DNA of 64,000 nucleotides from Oxalobacteraceae sp. CFBP 8761 (GTDB lineage: Bacteria; Pseudomonadota; Gammaproteobacteria; Burkholderiales; Burkholderiaceae_D), in the NCBI GenBank assembly GCA_014841595.1, contig JACYUE010000001.1, forward strand, positions 2,592,996 through 2,656,995, read 5' to 3'. The notes beneath the pieces were generated by a model. That model ran no database searches, was not told the origin of the DNA, and saw only the letters and a list, made by a program, of their open reading frames with translations. Positions 34,087 to 44,004 of the stretch are shown here, piece by piece. The stretch's first letter is position 1. The number at the start of each line of letters is the position of its first letter. The translations under genes and the position numbers were made by a program.

Positions 34087-35847
34087 TCAGTCGCCCCTGA
34101 CCTGCACATAGCGCCCCGGCGCAGGCTCGGACGGTGGATAGTCGCTGCTGCCAGCGACGCCTGGGGCCGGCATTTGCGCGCCGCCGTTCTCCGCCAGAAA
34201 TTTTGCCCACTCTGGCCACCAACTGCCTTTGTGCTCTGCAGCACTCTCGAACCACGCGCCATCCGTCTTTGGCCGCGACTTGCCGCCCTTGTCGTTGGCC
34301 CAGTAACTGCGCTTGTTTTTCGAGGCCGGGTTGATGACACCGGCGATATGGCCCGATGCACCCAGTACGAAGCGGTTCGCCTTCGGATTGCCGGGGTTGA
34401 GCAACTGCATCGAGGCGAATGCCGCCGTCCATGGCACGATATGGTCTTCCTTCGAGCCGTAGACGAACACCGGCGCGTCGATGGCGCCCAGGTTGACCGG
34501 CACGCCGCACACCGTCAGCGCGCCCGGGTGCTTGAGCTTGTTCTCCAGGTACATATTGCGCAAGTACCAGCAGAACATCGGCCCTGGCAAATTGGTGCTG
34601 TCGGCGTTCCAGTACAGCAGATCGAATGCCGGCGGTTCCTTGCCCTTCAGATAGTTTTGCTGGACATAGTTCCAGACCAGATCGTTCGGGCGCAGCGACG
34701 AGAAGGTCGTCGCCAGGTCGCGGCCCGGCATCAGGCCGCCGGCAGCGAGCTTCTGCTCGCGCAGCGCCACCTGGGTTTCGTCGATGAACACCTCGAGCAC
34801 GCCGGCGTCCGAAAAATCCAGCAGCGTGGTCAGCAGCGACAGGCTGGCGGCCGGCTGGCGGCCGCGTGCGGCCAGCACGGCCAGCGCCATGGCGGCGATG
34901 GTGCCGCCGACACAGAAGCCGAACACGTGCGCTTTTTCTTGCCCGGTGATCTCGGCGACAACGTCAAGCGCGCGGATCGCGCCGTCTTCGACGTAATCGT
35001 CCCAGCGCAGGTGCGACTGGCTGCGGTCCGGATTACGCCAGGACACCATGAACACGGTATGGCCCTGCTCCACCACGTAGCGCACCAGTGAATTTTCGGG
35101 CTGCAGGTCGAGGATGTAGAACTTGTTGATGCACGGCGGGATCATGACCAGCGGCACGCTGTGCACGTTCGCCGTGGTTGGCGTGTACTGGATCAGCTGG
35201 AACAAGTCGTTTTCAAACACGACCTGACCAGCCGTGTTGCCAACATTGCGGCCCACTTCGAAGGCTGTTTCGTCCGATTGCGAAATGCGGCCCTTCTGCA
35301 TGTCGGTCAGCATATTGGTCAGGCCTTTGGTCAGGCTTTCGCCCTGGGTCTCGATCATCTGCTGCTGCGCTTCCGGATTCGTGGCCAGGAAGTTGGCCGG
35401 CGACATCGCGTCGATCATTTGCTGGACCGAGAAGCGCAGCTTCTGGCGCTCGCGCGGGCCAACCTCGATCGCATCGGCCATGGCCATCATGCATTCGGCG
35501 TTCAGCAGGTACGAAGCGGCCGAGAACGCCGACAGCGGATTATTGCGCCATTCGGCTGCAGCGAAGCGCCGGTCGCTCAGTTCGGGCGTCTTGCCCAACA
35601 TGACGTCTTGCCACAGCTGCGTTGCTTTCTTGAGATAATCGTCACGGATCGCTTCCATGCGGGCCGTGTCGATGCCGGCGCCGGCATCCTTGAGGAAGCC
35701 GGCCAGCGGACTGGTGCCGCCCGGCGCGGGCATCGTCGGCATGGCCGGCATGGTGGACATCATCGTCATCCAGGGCTGCCAGGCGGCAGGATCGGACCAT
35801 TGGGACAACCAGGCGGCGGCAAGCGCTTGTGGATCAGGCATGTTCAT
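34087..35847 (-). CDS. phaC: class I poly(3-hydroxyalkanoate) polymerase
   Basis: A 586-residue PHA synthase that polymerises hydroxyacyl-CoA. The lipase-like box is GFCVGG with the nucleophile Cys; the catalytic Asp lies in GSKEDHIVP and the His in GASGHIAG. The N-terminal half has the PhaC_N pattern (AAEWRNNPLSAFSAASYLLNA-like segments). phaA and phaB are not in the window. The gene is followed by phaR, a frequent arrangement. Confidence 0.95.
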   Translation of the reverse strand: MNMPDPQALAAAWLSQWSDPAAWQPWMTMMSTMPAMPTMPAPGGTSPLAGFLKDAGAGIDTARMEAIRDDYLKKATQLWQDVMLGKTPELSDRRFAAAEWRNNPLSAFSAASYLLNAECMMAMADAIEVGPRERQKLRFSVQQMIDAMSPANFLATNPEAQQQMIETQGESLTKGLTNMLTDMQKGRISQSDETAFEVGRNVGNTAGQVVFENDLFQLIQYTPTTANVHSVPLVMIPPCINKFYILDLQPENSLVRYVVEQGHTVFMVSWRNPDRSQSHLRWDDYVEDGAIRALDVVAEITGQEKAHVFGFCVGGTIAAMALAVLAARGRQPAASLSLLTTLLDFSDAGVLEVFIDETQVALREQKLAAGGLMPGRDLATTFSSLRPNDLVWNYVQQNYLKGKEPPAFDLLYWNADSTNLPGPMFCWYLRNMYLENKLKHPGALTVCGVPVNLGAIDAPVFVYGSKEDHIVPWTAAFASMQLLNPGNPKANRFVLGASGHIAGVINPASKNKRSYWANDKGGKSRPKTDGAWFESAAEHKGSWWPEWAKFLAENGGAQMPAPGVAGSSDYPPSEPAPGRYVQVRGD

Positions 35848-35908
35848 GTGGGCATCCGTTGTTAGAATTGCGTCTCTTCAACCAAGTACGACAACCGGGA
35901 ACTACAGC

Positions 35909-36154
35909 ATGTGGATTGTTGCCATTGCCTGGATCTATGTCGTGGTGCTCATGGCAGCAACTGAGCCGACCGTCGTGGGCGGCATCATGACCTTCGTGTT
36001 TTATTGCGCACTGCCATTATCCATACTTTTTTATATCACTGGCGCGAGACGCCGCCGCGTAGGCAGGCAAACGCCGCAGTCACGGCGTAACGTTGGTACG
36101 CGGCGTGAATCGCCTTCGGACGACATGGATGACGGCGGCGGTGATGGCGACTGA
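35909..36154 (+). CDS. small two-helix membrane protein
   Basis: An 81-residue protein with hydrophobic segments at about 2-18 and 25-45, then a short basic run (RRRRVGR) and an acidic Gly/Asp tail. CCGGGA precedes ATG 35909. The pattern is of a small inner-membrane protein with a charged cytoplasmic tail. It is not recognised further. It is divergent from phaC and convergent with pgeF. Confidence 0.7.
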   Translation: MWIVAIAWIYVVVLMAATEPTVVGGIMTFVFYCALPLSILFYITGARRRRVGRQTPQSRRNVGTRRESPSDDMDDGGGDGD

Positions 36155-36178
36155 GCCGTACCGCATCGCGCGCCGGAT

Positions 36179-36964
36179 CTATTTGAGCCAAATGAGGCTA
36201 GCCTGGCGGCCGGTCACGCCATCGCGGCGATAGGAATAAAAGCGCTCCGGCGCACTGGCCGTACACAGCCCGCCACCATGCACGCGTTCGACACCGTCAC
36301 GCGCCAGCATCAAACGTGCGAGCGTGAACATGTCAGCGAGGTATTTACCGGGGCGACCCGGGTAGGCAGAGAAACAGGCACGTGTTGCGTCGCCCGGCAG
36401 CGTCGCGGCAAATGCCGCCACTACGTCGTCGCCAACCTCGAACGCGGCGGGACCGATCGCCGGCCCCATCCACGCTGTGATCTCGCCCGCGCCGGCCGCA
36501 CGCATCGCGCGCACGGTGGCGCCCAGCACGCCACCAGCCAACCCGCGCCAGCCAGCGTGCGCTGCGCCCACCACCTTGCCATCCAAGTCGGCAAACAGCA
36601 CGGGCAGGCAATCGGCAGTCATGATGCCGCAGACGACGCCAGGCATCGTTGCGATGCTGGCGTCGCCCGTGCGCACGGGCTGGCCTGGACCCACGGTGCC
36701 GGCGTCAACGACGTCGGCGCCATGCACCTGGGCGATCCAGGCCGGGCGGCCCGGCAGCCAGTCTTGCAGCAAGGCGCGGTTGGCGGCGACCGCCTCAGGC
36801 GCGTCGTTCACGTGAAGGCCCAGATTCAGGCCCCCACCGCCCTTGCCGTCATCGTACGGACCGACGGAGACGCCGCCATCGCGGCTGGTCGCCAGCGCGC
36901 CGACGGTTGCCGGCAAGTCAGGCCAATCGGGCCAGACCAGCGCTGACCGGTCCAGCGTGCTCAT
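36179..36964 (-). CDS. pgeF: peptidoglycan editing factor (YfiH/laccase-domain)
   Basis: A 261-residue protein with the multicopper-like PgeF fold. Visible motifs: LNLGLHVND, WIAQVHGADVV, MTADCLPVLFA, GAAHAGWRGLAGGV and GPAIGPAAFEVGDDV. In E. coli PgeF removes mis-incorporated L-Ser from peptidoglycan precursors. Its start overlaps the rluD stop by 4 bases, so rluD-pgeF form an operon as in many proteobacteria. Confidence 0.93.
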   Translation of the reverse strand: MSTLDRSALVWPDWPDLPATVGALATSRDGGVSVGPYDDGKGGGGLNLGLHVNDAPEAVAANRALLQDWLPGRPAWIAQVHGADVVDAGTVGPGQPVRTGDASIATMPGVVCGIMTADCLPVLFADLDGKVVGAAHAGWRGLAGGVLGATVRAMRAAGAGEITAWMGPAIGPAAFEVGDDVVAAFAATLPGDATRACFSAYPGRPGKYLADMFTLARLMLARDGVERVHGGGLCTASAPERFYSYRRDGVTGRQASLIWLK

Positions 36965-38058
36965 GCGCGGTAGGTGACGACGCCGTTGTCGTCGTCGGCG
37001 GCATCATCGATCGCCGTGCCGAACTCACCCAGTTCCGGCTCTTCGATGCCCGCACGCGCGATCAGCTCGGCGAAATCGTCGGCCAGCGGCACGGTCCATT
37101 CGCATTGCTCACCGGTGGCCGGATGCACGAGACCCAGGCGGCGCGCCTGCAGCGCCTGGCGCGGGAACACGGGCGTCAGGTGCCGCTTGCCATACACCGC
37201 GTCGCCGACGAGCGAAAAGCCCAGCGACTGCATGTGCACGCGAATCTGGTGGGTGCGACCTGTTTCCAGGCGGCAGCGCACCAGCGTGACGGGACGCCGA
37301 TCGAGCTCGCCCGAAATGACACGCTCGTAATGGGTGATCGCCGGCTTGGCGAACGGGCTGCTCGAGACCGCCATCTTGACGCGGTCTTTGGCATCGCGCC
37401 CCATCGGGCTGTCGATCGTGCCCGACAGGCGCGGCGTGCCCCACACCAGCGCGAAGTATTCGCGCTTGACGGTGCGTGCCTGCAACTGGCGCACGAGGTC
37501 GGTTTGCGCGGCGAGCGTTTTACCGACGACCATCAGGCCACTGGTATCCTTGTCGAGACGGTGGACGATGCCGGCGCGCGGCACGCCGACCAGTTGCGGG
37601 CAGTGGTGCAGCAAGCCGTTGAGCAGCGTGCCGGTCCAGTTGCCCGAACCCGGGTGCACGACGAGGCCCGCCGGCTTGTTGACGACCATGATGTCGTCGT
37701 CTTCGTACACGATGGTGAGATCCATCGCTTCCGGCGCGAACGCCGTGTCTTCAGGCGCAGCTTGTGGCACGACGACAATGGCTTCATCGCCATAGGCCGT
37801 GTCCTTGCCCCGGGCCGGTTTACCGTCAACCGTGATGTGGCCGCTTTCAAACCATTGCTGCAGGCGGCTGCGCGAGAACTGCGGCACGAGGCCGGCCACT
37901 ACCTTGTCGAGGCGCTGGCCGCAGTGTTCCTCTTGCAGCGCCAGGGTAATGGGCGACAGATCGGTGCCTGGCAACGGGACGAACCCGATCTCCAGTTCAT
38001 CGTCAAAATCAGGGTCAATCGGTAAATCCGCCGGATTCGGCGCAGGAGTTAATATCAC
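36961..38058 (-). CDS. rluD: 23S rRNA pseudouridine synthase
   Basis: A 365-residue RluD-type enzyme that converts uridines in helix 69 of 23S rRNA to pseudouridine. An S4 domain (about 60-110; SRSRLQQWFESGHITVDGK) precedes the catalytic domain with HRLDKDTSGLMVV (catalytic Asp) and RTHQIRVHM. The N-terminal extension is acidic. It is upstream of and overlapping pgeF, and divergent from bamD, the conserved neighbourhood. Confidence 0.95.
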   Translation of the reverse strand: MILTPAPNPADLPIDPDFDDELEIGFVPLPGTDLSPITLALQEEHCGQRLDKVVAGLVPQFSRSRLQQWFESGHITVDGKPARGKDTAYGDEAIVVVPQAAPEDTAFAPEAMDLTIVYEDDDIMVVNKPAGLVVHPGSGNWTGTLLNGLLHHCPQLVGVPRAGIVHRLDKDTSGLMVVGKTLAAQTDLVRQLQARTVKREYFALVWGTPRLSGTIDSPMGRDAKDRVKMAVSSSPFAKPAITHYERVISGELDRRPVTLVRCRLETGRTHQIRVHMQSLGFSLVGDAVYGKRHLTPVFPRQALQARRLGLVHPATGEQCEWTVPLADDFAELIARAGIEEPELGEFGTAIDDAADDDNGVVTYRA

Positions 38059-38073
38059 GTGAGTCCCATCGGC

Positions 38074-38079
38074 TATAAT
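38074..38079 (+). promoter_or_regulatory. -10-like TATAAT upstream of bamD
   Basis: TATAAT in GGCTATAATCAGCC lies 44 bases before the bamD start, in the short divergent gap with rluD. Confidence 0.45.
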
Positions 38080-38123
38080 CAGCCGTTCGTTGAATCTAGG
38101 TAAAACATTTCTTGCAAAAAGCT

Positions 38124-38963
38124 ATGCAAAAAAAATTGTCTGTGTTGGTCGCTACTTGCGCCCTCGTCGGTCTGTCGGCATGCAGTATGCTGCCTAAGGC
38201 CAAGGACGAGTCCAAAAACTGGTCGGCGGAGAAATTATACGCTGAGGCGCGCGAAGAGATGGCAGGTGGGCACTACGAAGCCGCAATCCCGTTGTTCCAG
38301 CGGCTCGAAACCAACTTCCCATTCGGCGTGTACGCAACACAAGCGCAAATGGAAGTGGCGTACGCCCACTACAAGTCGGCTGACCAGGCGCAAGCGCTGG
38401 CGGCGGTCGAGCGCTTCATCAAGCTGCACCCGAACCACCCCCAGGTCGACTACATGTACTACCTGCGTGGCCTGATCAATTTCAACGATCAGCTCGGGTT
38501 CTTCAGCTTCGTGTACTCGCAGGACCCGACCGAGCGCGATCCGCGTGCAACGCGTGAAGCGTTCGCGGCGTTCAAGGCGCTGGTCGACAAGTACCCGAAC
38601 AGCAAGTACGCGGCCGACGCAACCGAGCGCATGAGCTACTTGATCAATGCGATGGCCCAGTACGAAGTGCACGTGGCGAATTATTACTACCGCCGCGGCT
38701 CGTACCTGGCGGCGCTCAATCGTGCCCAGGATGCGGTGACCAACTACACCGACGCTCCGGCGCGTGAAGAAGCGCTGTTCATCATGATCCGCGCGTACGA
38801 CAAGCTCGGCATGCCGCTGCTGCGCGACGATACGCAGCGTGTGTTCGCGCTGAACTATCCGGACAGCTACTTCCTGAACCCGAACGCACGCGGCGATGCG
38901 CCGTGGTGGAAGTTCTGGTCCAAAGGTGGTGCCAAGGCGGCGCCGAAGGATGCGGTGCAGTAA
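38124..38963 (+). CDS. bamD: outer membrane protein assembly factor BamD
   Basis: A 279-residue outer-membrane lipoprotein of the Bam complex. The lipobox is LSAC (Cys about residue 19). The rest is TPR-like helices: YAEAREEMAGGHYEAAI, PFGVYATQAQMEVAYAHYK and NYYYRRGSYLAALNRAQ are typical of BamD/YfiO. ATG 38124 is chosen over the TTG four codons upstream, as it gives a normal signal peptide. It is divergent from rluD. Confidence 0.95.
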   Translation: MQKKLSVLVATCALVGLSACSMLPKAKDESKNWSAEKLYAEAREEMAGGHYEAAIPLFQRLETNFPFGVYATQAQMEVAYAHYKSADQAQALAAVERFIKLHPNHPQVDYMYYLRGLINFNDQLGFFSFVYSQDPTERDPRATREAFAAFKALVDKYPNSKYAADATERMSYLINAMAQYEVHVANYYYRRGSYLAALNRAQDAVTNYTDAPAREEALFIMIRAYDKLGMPLLRDDTQRVFALNYPDSYFLNPNARGDAPWWKFWSKGGAKAAPKDAVQ

Positions 38964-38983
38964 GCGCCGGGTCCGTCAAAGAA

Positions 38984-39007
38984 CAAAGGCGCCACGCGGC
39001 GCCTTTG
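38984..39007. terminator. bidirectional terminator after bamD and yaaA
   Basis: A 10-bp perfect stem, CAAAGGCGCC / GGCGCCTTTG, around an ACGC loop lies between the convergent 3' ends. Confidence 0.8.
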
Positions 39008-39018
39008 TCGTGTCTGCT

Positions 39019-39789
39019 CTACACTGCGATGCGGCGCCGGAACACCCACGCGCGCTCGCTTGAAGCCGCCGGCTCGAAGGCATAGCCGTCGACATCGAAG
39101 TCCTTGAGCCCCTCCGGATCGGTGATGCCGTTCTCGGTGGCATAGCGCGCCATCATCCCGCGCGCGCGCTTGGCGTAGAACGAGATGATCTTGTAGTTGC
39201 CATTTTTCCAGTCCTGGAACACGGGCTCGATGACGGGCGCGGCCAGCAGCCTGGGCTTGACCGACTTGAAGTACTCGGTCGAGGCCAGATTCACCAGCGC
39301 CGTCGAGCCGTTTACGGCCAGTTGCTGATTCAGGGCGGTGGTGATCGTCTCGCCCCAGAACGCATACAGGTCCTTGCCGCGCGGGGTGGCCAGCCGGGTA
39401 CCCATTTCCAGGCGATACGGATGCATCTGGTCGAGCGGGCGCAGTACGCCGTACAGGCCCGACAGGATGCGCACATGGCGCTGGGCAAACGTCAGCGCCT
39501 CCGTGTTCAACGTGCGCGCATCGAAGCCGGTGTACACGTCGCCATTGAACGACATGATCGCCGGCCGCGCTTGTCCATGATCGGCATCCCAGTGGGCGTA
39601 GCGCCCGACGTTGAGCATCGACAGCGCGTCGGACAGGTCCATCAGTTCGCTGATCGAGGCGGGCGAATGGCCGCGCAGGACTTCGATCAGTTCGCCCGCG
39701 TGGGCAATGAAGTCGGGGGTGGACTGGTGCGGCGTGGTCAGGGGCGATTCGAGATCGAGGGACTTGGCGGGAGACAGGACAATCAGCAT
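39019..39789 (-). CDS. yaaA: peroxide stress protein YaaA
   Basis: A 256-residue member of the UPF0246/YaaA family, which limits iron-driven oxidative DNA damage in E. coli. It begins [12 protein letters not shown] and contains [29 protein letters not shown] and [13 protein letters not shown], all family hallmarks. ATG 39789 gives the standard length; ATG 39810 is an alternative. Confidence 0.93.
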   Translation of the reverse strand: MLIVLSPAKSLDLESPLTTPHQSTPDFIAHAGELIEVLRGHSPASISELMDLSDALSMLNVGRYAHWDADHGQARPAIMSFNGDVYTGFDARTLNTEALTFAQRHVRILSGLYGVLRPLDQMHPYRLEMGTRLATPRGKDLYAFWGETITTALNQQLAVNGSTALVNLASTEYFKSVKPRLLAAPVIEPVFQDWKNGNYKIISFYAKRARGMMARYATENGITDPEGLKDFDVDGYAFEPAASSERAWVFRRRIAV

Positions 39790-39825
39790 GGCCGTACGAA
39801 ACTTTTCCATAAATAAACAACCGAC

Positions 39826-40293
39826 ATGATAACCGCTCCAGCCCCAACCATCGTCATCGACACCAATGTGCTGCTCGACCTGTTCGTGTTCCACGATCCG
39901 CGCTGGGCCGACCTGCTTGCCGCCATCGAATCGAAGGAGATCGACGCCATCACACGCGCCGACTGCCGCGCCGAATACCTGGCCGTGCTGCACTACCAGC
40001 ACCTGCCGCTGGACGACGACAGCCGCCTGGCCGCCGCCGCCCGCTTCGACGCGCTGCTGCGCCTCGTTGACGTCGATTCGAAAGCGATCCGCCTGCCCGT
40101 GTGTACCGACCGCGACGACCAGAAATTTATGGAGCTCGCACGCGACGCCGGCGCGTCGATCCTGATCAGCAAGGACAAGGCGCTGCTCAAGCTGGGACGC
40201 AAGACGACGCAGGCGGGCCTGTTTCGCATCATGCTGCCCGAGGTGTGGGTCGCCACGTGGCGCCAGGCCAGGGCAGAAGGCACGCTAGAATAA
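39826..40293 (+). CDS. PIN-domain putative toxin without visible antitoxin
   Basis: A 155-residue protein of the COG1569 PIN family. The first acidic residue of the nuclease site lies in [11 protein letters not shown]; others lie in [12 protein letters not shown] and [16 protein letters not shown], then [10 protein letters not shown]. These are metal-dependent RNase folds, often toxins of type II systems. No small antitoxin gene is seen on either side: yaaA is divergent 36 bases away and an aminotransferase follows after 36 bases. It may be an orphan or a housekeeping RNase. Confidence 0.85.
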   Translation: MITAPAPTIVIDTNVLLDLFVFHDPRWADLLAAIESKEIDAITRADCRAEYLAVLHYQHLPLDDDSRLAAAARFDALLRLVDVDSKAIRLPVCTDRDDQKFMELARDAGASILISKDKALLKLGRKTTQAGLFRIMLPEVWVATWRQARAEGTLE

Positions 40294-40329
40294 GGTTTTA
40301 TCCCATTTGCTTTCGATCAGGATGCATTC

Positions 40330-41487
40330 ATGAGCCTTCCACCGCTGGTCTCCCGCCTGCCGCACGTCGGCACCACCGTGTTCACCCGCATGTCGCAACT
40401 GGCCATCGACCATGGCGCCGTCAACCTGGGCCAGGGTTTCCCCGATTTCGCGTGCGACCCGGCGCTGGTCGACCTGGTGACCGACGCGATGCGCGCCGGG
40501 CATAACCAGTACCCGCCAATGACCGGCCTGCCGGCACTGCGCCAGGCGATTGCGGCCAAGATCGAAACCACCTACGGCCAGCGCTACGACGCCAACAGCG
40601 AGATCACCGTCACCGCCGGCGCCAGCCAGGCGATCCAGTCGGCGATCCTGGCCGTCGTGCACCCGGGCGACGAGGTGATCGTCATCGAGCCGGCCTACGA
40701 TTGCTATGCGCCGGCCATTGCGCTGGCAGGTGGCGTCGTGGTGCCGGTGACGATGCGGCTGGACGCCGATGGCTACCGCGTTGAATGGAACGACGTGCGG
40801 GCAGCGGTCACGCCGCGCACACGCATGGTCGTCATCAACACGCCGCACAACCCGACCGGCACGATCCTGCGCCAGGCCGATCTCGAGGCCCTAGTGGCGA
40901 TCGTGCAGGACACGCAGATCCTGGTGCTGTCGGACGAAGTGTATGAACACATGGTGTTCGACGGCGAGCCGCATGCATCGGTGGCGCGCCACCCGGCGCT
41001 GGCCGAACGCGCATTCGTCGTCTCGAGCTTCGGCAAGACGTTCCACGTGACCGGCTGGAAGATCGGTTACGTGGCCGCACCGGCTGCGTTGATGATCGAG
41101 TTTCGCAAGGTCCACCAGTACAACGTCTTTTGCGTCAACGCGCCGATGCAGCACGCGATTGCCGCCTACCTGCAGGACCCGGCGCCGTGGCGCGACCTGC
41201 CGGCGTTCTACCAGGCCAAGCGCGACCTGTTCCGCGAGGGGCTGGCGGCGTCGCGCTTCACGCTGCTGCCATCGGACGGCACCTACTTCCAGTGCGTGCG
41301 CTACGACGCGATCTCGAGCCTGAGTGAAGCGGAGTTTGCCGAATGGCTCACGCGCGAGATCAAGGTCGCCGCCATTCCTGTTTCGGCGTTCTACAGCCAG
41401 CCGAAGGAATCGCACGTGGTGCGTTTCTGCTTCGCGAAAAAAGACGAGACGCTGCAGCTTGCGCTGGAGCGTCTCGCACGGTTGTAG
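40330..41487 (+). CDS. PLP-dependent aminotransferase (methionine/kynurenine-type)
   Basis: A 385-residue fold-type I aminotransferase. The NLGQGFPDFACDP start, NQYPPMTGLPALRQAIA, NTPHNPTGT, LSDEVYEHMVFDG and the PLP lysine in SSFGKTFHVTGWK match the YbdL/kynurenine aminotransferase group. YbdL prefers methionine with 2-oxo acids; substrate choice cannot be read here. ATG 40330 is chosen. It follows the PIN gene by 36 bases and is convergent with the CBS protein. Confidence 0.9.
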   Translation: MSLPPLVSRLPHVGTTVFTRMSQLAIDHGAVNLGQGFPDFACDPALVDLVTDAMRAGHNQYPPMTGLPALRQAIAAKIETTYGQRYDANSEITVTAGASQAIQSAILAVVHPGDEVIVIEPAYDCYAPAIALAGGVVVPVTMRLDADGYRVEWNDVRAAVTPRTRMVVINTPHNPTGTILRQADLEALVAIVQDTQILVLSDEVYEHMVFDGEPHASVARHPALAERAFVVSSFGKTFHVTGWKIGYVAAPAALMIEFRKVHQYNVFCVNAPMQHAIAAYLQDPAPWRDLPAFYQAKRDLFREGLAASRFTLLPSDGTYFQCVRYDAISSLSEAEFAEWLTREIKVAAIPVSAFYSQPKESHVVRFCFAKKDETLQLALERLARL

Positions 41488-41517
41488 GCGCAGTCGTAAG
41501 CGCAGTTTCGCCGATAC

Positions 41518-42849
41518 CTAGTGGGCGGCAGGCGTCGCCGCCCCGAGCGCCTTCTGCCCCGGGTCGAGGCGCTTGACCAGTATCTGGTCGATGCGGTGAT
41601 GGTCGACGTCGAGTACCTCGAAACGCATGCCTTCGTACTCGACGCTGTCGGTCTGCTTGGGCACCTTGCGCAGCATGAACATCATGAAGCCGGCTGCCGT
41701 TTCGTAGCGCTCTTCTTCGGGCAGCGACTGCAGGTCGATCACGCGCTTCATCTCGGCCACCGGCGTGCTGCCGTCGATCAGCCACGAGCCGTCTTCGCGC
41801 TGCATCGTTTGCTGGTCCGCTTCCAGCGGGCTGCCCCAGCGCCCCATCACCGTCACCATGATGTCCGACAGCGTGATCACGCCGACGACGAACGCATACT
41901 CGTTGATCACGACCGCGAAGGTCTCCTTGCTGGAGCGGAAGCGGTCCAGCAGCTCGGACAGCGTCAGGCTGTCGGGGATGATCAAGACCGTACGGATCGT
42001 CGATTCGCTCAGGTGGAAGTGCGACTGGTTGTTCAAGAGGCGCACCAGGATGTCGCGGGTGTCGACATAGCCGACCACGCGGTCGATCACGCCATCGCAG
42101 ACAGGGAATTTCGACAACGAATGCGCAGCGATCTTCTGGCGCACGCTTTCTTCGGGCTCGGTCAGGTCGAAGAACACGATGTTTTCTCGCGTCGTCATCG
42201 TCGACGTCACGGCGCGCGACTCGAGTTCGAACACGTTCTCGATGAAGTGCTGCTCCTGCTTTTGCAGCACGCCGGCCTGCGCGCCCGCTTCGACCACGGC
42301 CGAAATTTCATCGAACGTGATGCGGTCTTCGCGCGTCATGTTGATGCCGAAGAGCTTGAACAAGCCGTTGGCGATCACGTTCAGCGTCCACGAGAACGGT
42401 TTGAACAGGCGGATGACGAACAGCACCGGGCGGATCACCGCCATCGCCGTCGTCTCGGGCGAGATCAGGGCCAGGCGTTTGGGCATCAGGTCCGAGAACA
42501 GCACGAACAGCGTGGTGACGAACACGAACGACAGCGTGAAGGCGATGTTCTCGCGCCCCGGGCCCGTGTAGACCACGGACAGCCACTCGAGGAAGAACGG
42601 GCGCAGCGCCCCTTCGCCCAGAATACCGCCGAGGATCGCAATGGCGTTCAGGCCGAGCTGCGAGGCGGCGAAGAAGTCGGCCGAATGCGCCTGCAGTGCC
42701 ATGACCTTGCGGGCACGGTCGTCGCCCGCCTCGGCCAGCAATTTGAGTTTGATTTTGCGGGCGCCTGCCAGCGAGATCTCGGTGAGCGACAGGAAGCCCG
42801 CCGCAAGCACCAGCACGGCCAGCAAGGCCAAATGTTCGAACAAGTTCAT
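41518..42849 (-). CDS. CNNM/HlyC-CorC family membrane protein with CBS pair
   Basis: A 443-residue inner-membrane protein. Residues about 1-200 form a DUF21/CNNM transmembrane domain (FLSLTEISLAGARKIKL). A CBS pair follows at about 210-330 (VVGYVDTRDILVRLL, YAFVVGVITLSDIMVTVMG) and then a CorC_HlyC domain at the C-terminus. Relatives export or protect against Mg2+/Co2+. The old name 'hemolysin' is not supported by function. The start MNLFEHLALL (ATG 42849) is preferred over a longer frame. Confidence 0.9.
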   Translation of the reverse strand: MNLFEHLALLAVLVLAAGFLSLTEISLAGARKIKLKLLAEAGDDRARKVMALQAHSADFFAASQLGLNAIAILGGILGEGALRPFFLEWLSVVYTGPGRENIAFTLSFVFVTTLFVLFSDLMPKRLALISPETTAMAVIRPVLFVIRLFKPFSWTLNVIANGLFKLFGINMTREDRITFDEISAVVEAGAQAGVLQKQEQHFIENVFELESRAVTSTMTTRENIVFFDLTEPEESVRQKIAAHSLSKFPVCDGVIDRVVGYVDTRDILVRLLNNQSHFHLSESTIRTVLIIPDSLTLSELLDRFRSSKETFAVVINEYAFVVGVITLSDIMVTVMGRWGSPLEADQQTMQREDGSWLIDGSTPVAEMKRVIDLQSLPEEERYETAAGFMMFMLRKVPKQTDSVEYEGMRFEVLDVDHHRIDQILVKRLDPGQKALGAATPAAH

Positions 42850-42957
42850 GGACACCCGGGGTACTGTTATTGGGTCACGCTCGTTGACCGGGGAGCTGCG
42901 CAGGGGTACCTGCGCAGGCATGACACTTTACCATGCCCGCCCTCCCCGACGGCGGCC

Positions 42958-44004
42958 TCAACGACCGAGTTGGCCCAGCCGACGCTCGACGAAGGCCTGC
43001 AGTTCAGGCGACAGCGTCCCGCTGGCCTGGGCCTGCGTGAAGGCAGCGCGGCTTTCGGCGTCGCGCTTGTCGGCCTGCAGCGCGATGCCCAGGCCCATCC
43101 ACCAGACGCCATTGCCGGGCGAGCGCTTGAGCGCGGCCTGGTAATGGTCGGCCGCTTCATGGACACGACCTTCGCGCTGCAGCACACCGGCCAGGAATGC
43201 GTGGTACTCGCCATTGCCCGCCGCATAGGGCAGCGTGCGCATCAGGGTATCGATGGCCGGCCCGCCCCGTTCGAGCTGCAGGCGTGCCAGCAGCATCGCC
43301 AGCGCCGGCTGGCGCGCGTCGAGCGCGAGCGCGGCCTGCAACTGGCGCATCGCATCGTCCGGACGGCCAGCCTCGATCAGCAGGCCGACCAGCGTCTGGC
43401 GCGCTGCTTCGTGGCGCGGATCGATCTGCAGGCCCGCCTGCAGCGTGGCGATCGCCTCGGTCACGCGGCCGTCTTCGAGCACAGCGAGCGCGCGCCGGTA
43501 GGCGTTTTCGGCCCGTTGCGATGGCGTGTCGGTGCGACCGGCTGCCGGCGCAGCCGGTGCATTCTGCACCACGGAGACCGTGCGTGGCGCGGGCCTGGCG
43601 GTTGGTGCCGCAGCGACCGGCGCGGCACGCCTGGCTGCCGGTGCCGGTGCTGGTTCCGGTGCCGGCTCTGGTTCCGGTGCCGGCACCGGCGCAGCTGGCG
43701 CCACATCGACCACCTGCACCGGCGCTGCCGCCGGCATGTCCACCACCACCGCCGTGCGTGCCGGGACTGGCGCAGCGGCCAGCACGGCAGGCGCCGGTGT
43801 CGGCGCAGGCGCCGTCTGCATCGTCTTCCAGCCGGCGACACCTGCGCCGACCGCCAGCAGCGCGCCACCGACCAGCGCCGCACGCAGCGCCGGTCCGCGC
43901 CGCTCCGGTGCAGCCACGGGCCGCACGTCGGCCGGCAGCGGCGCCGCGCCAGGCTGGCCGGCGCGCGCGTCGAGGTCCTTGAGCATCTTGTTAATCAGGC
44001 TCAT
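42958..44004 (-). CDS. mshN: MSHA biogenesis TPR protein MshN
   Basis: A 348-residue protein with a short cytoplasmic start (SLINKMLKDLDAR), one membrane helix about residues 42-62, a long Pro/Ala linker (65-160) and TPR-like helices from about 165 (AENAYRRALAVLEDGRVTEAI, EYHAFLAGVLQREGRVHEAADHYQAALKRSPGN). This matches MshN. It overlaps mshM by 4 bases (ATGA) and is the last gene of the pilus operon. Confidence 0.88.
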   Translation of the reverse strand: MSLINKMLKDLDARAGQPGAAPLPADVRPVAAPERRGPALRAALVGGALLAVGAGVAGWKTMQTAPAPTPAPAVLAAAPVPARTAVVVDMPAAAPVQVVDVAPAAPVPAPEPEPAPEPAPAPAARRAAPVAAAPTARPAPRTVSVVQNAPAAPAAGRTDTPSQRAENAYRRALAVLEDGRVTEAIATLQAGLQIDPRHEAARQTLVGLLIEAGRPDDAMRQLQAALALDARQPALAMLLARLQLERGGPAIDTLMRTLPYAAGNGEYHAFLAGVLQREGRVHEAADHYQAALKRSPGNGVWWMGLGIALQADKRDAESRAAFTQAQASGTLSPELQAFVERRLGQLGR

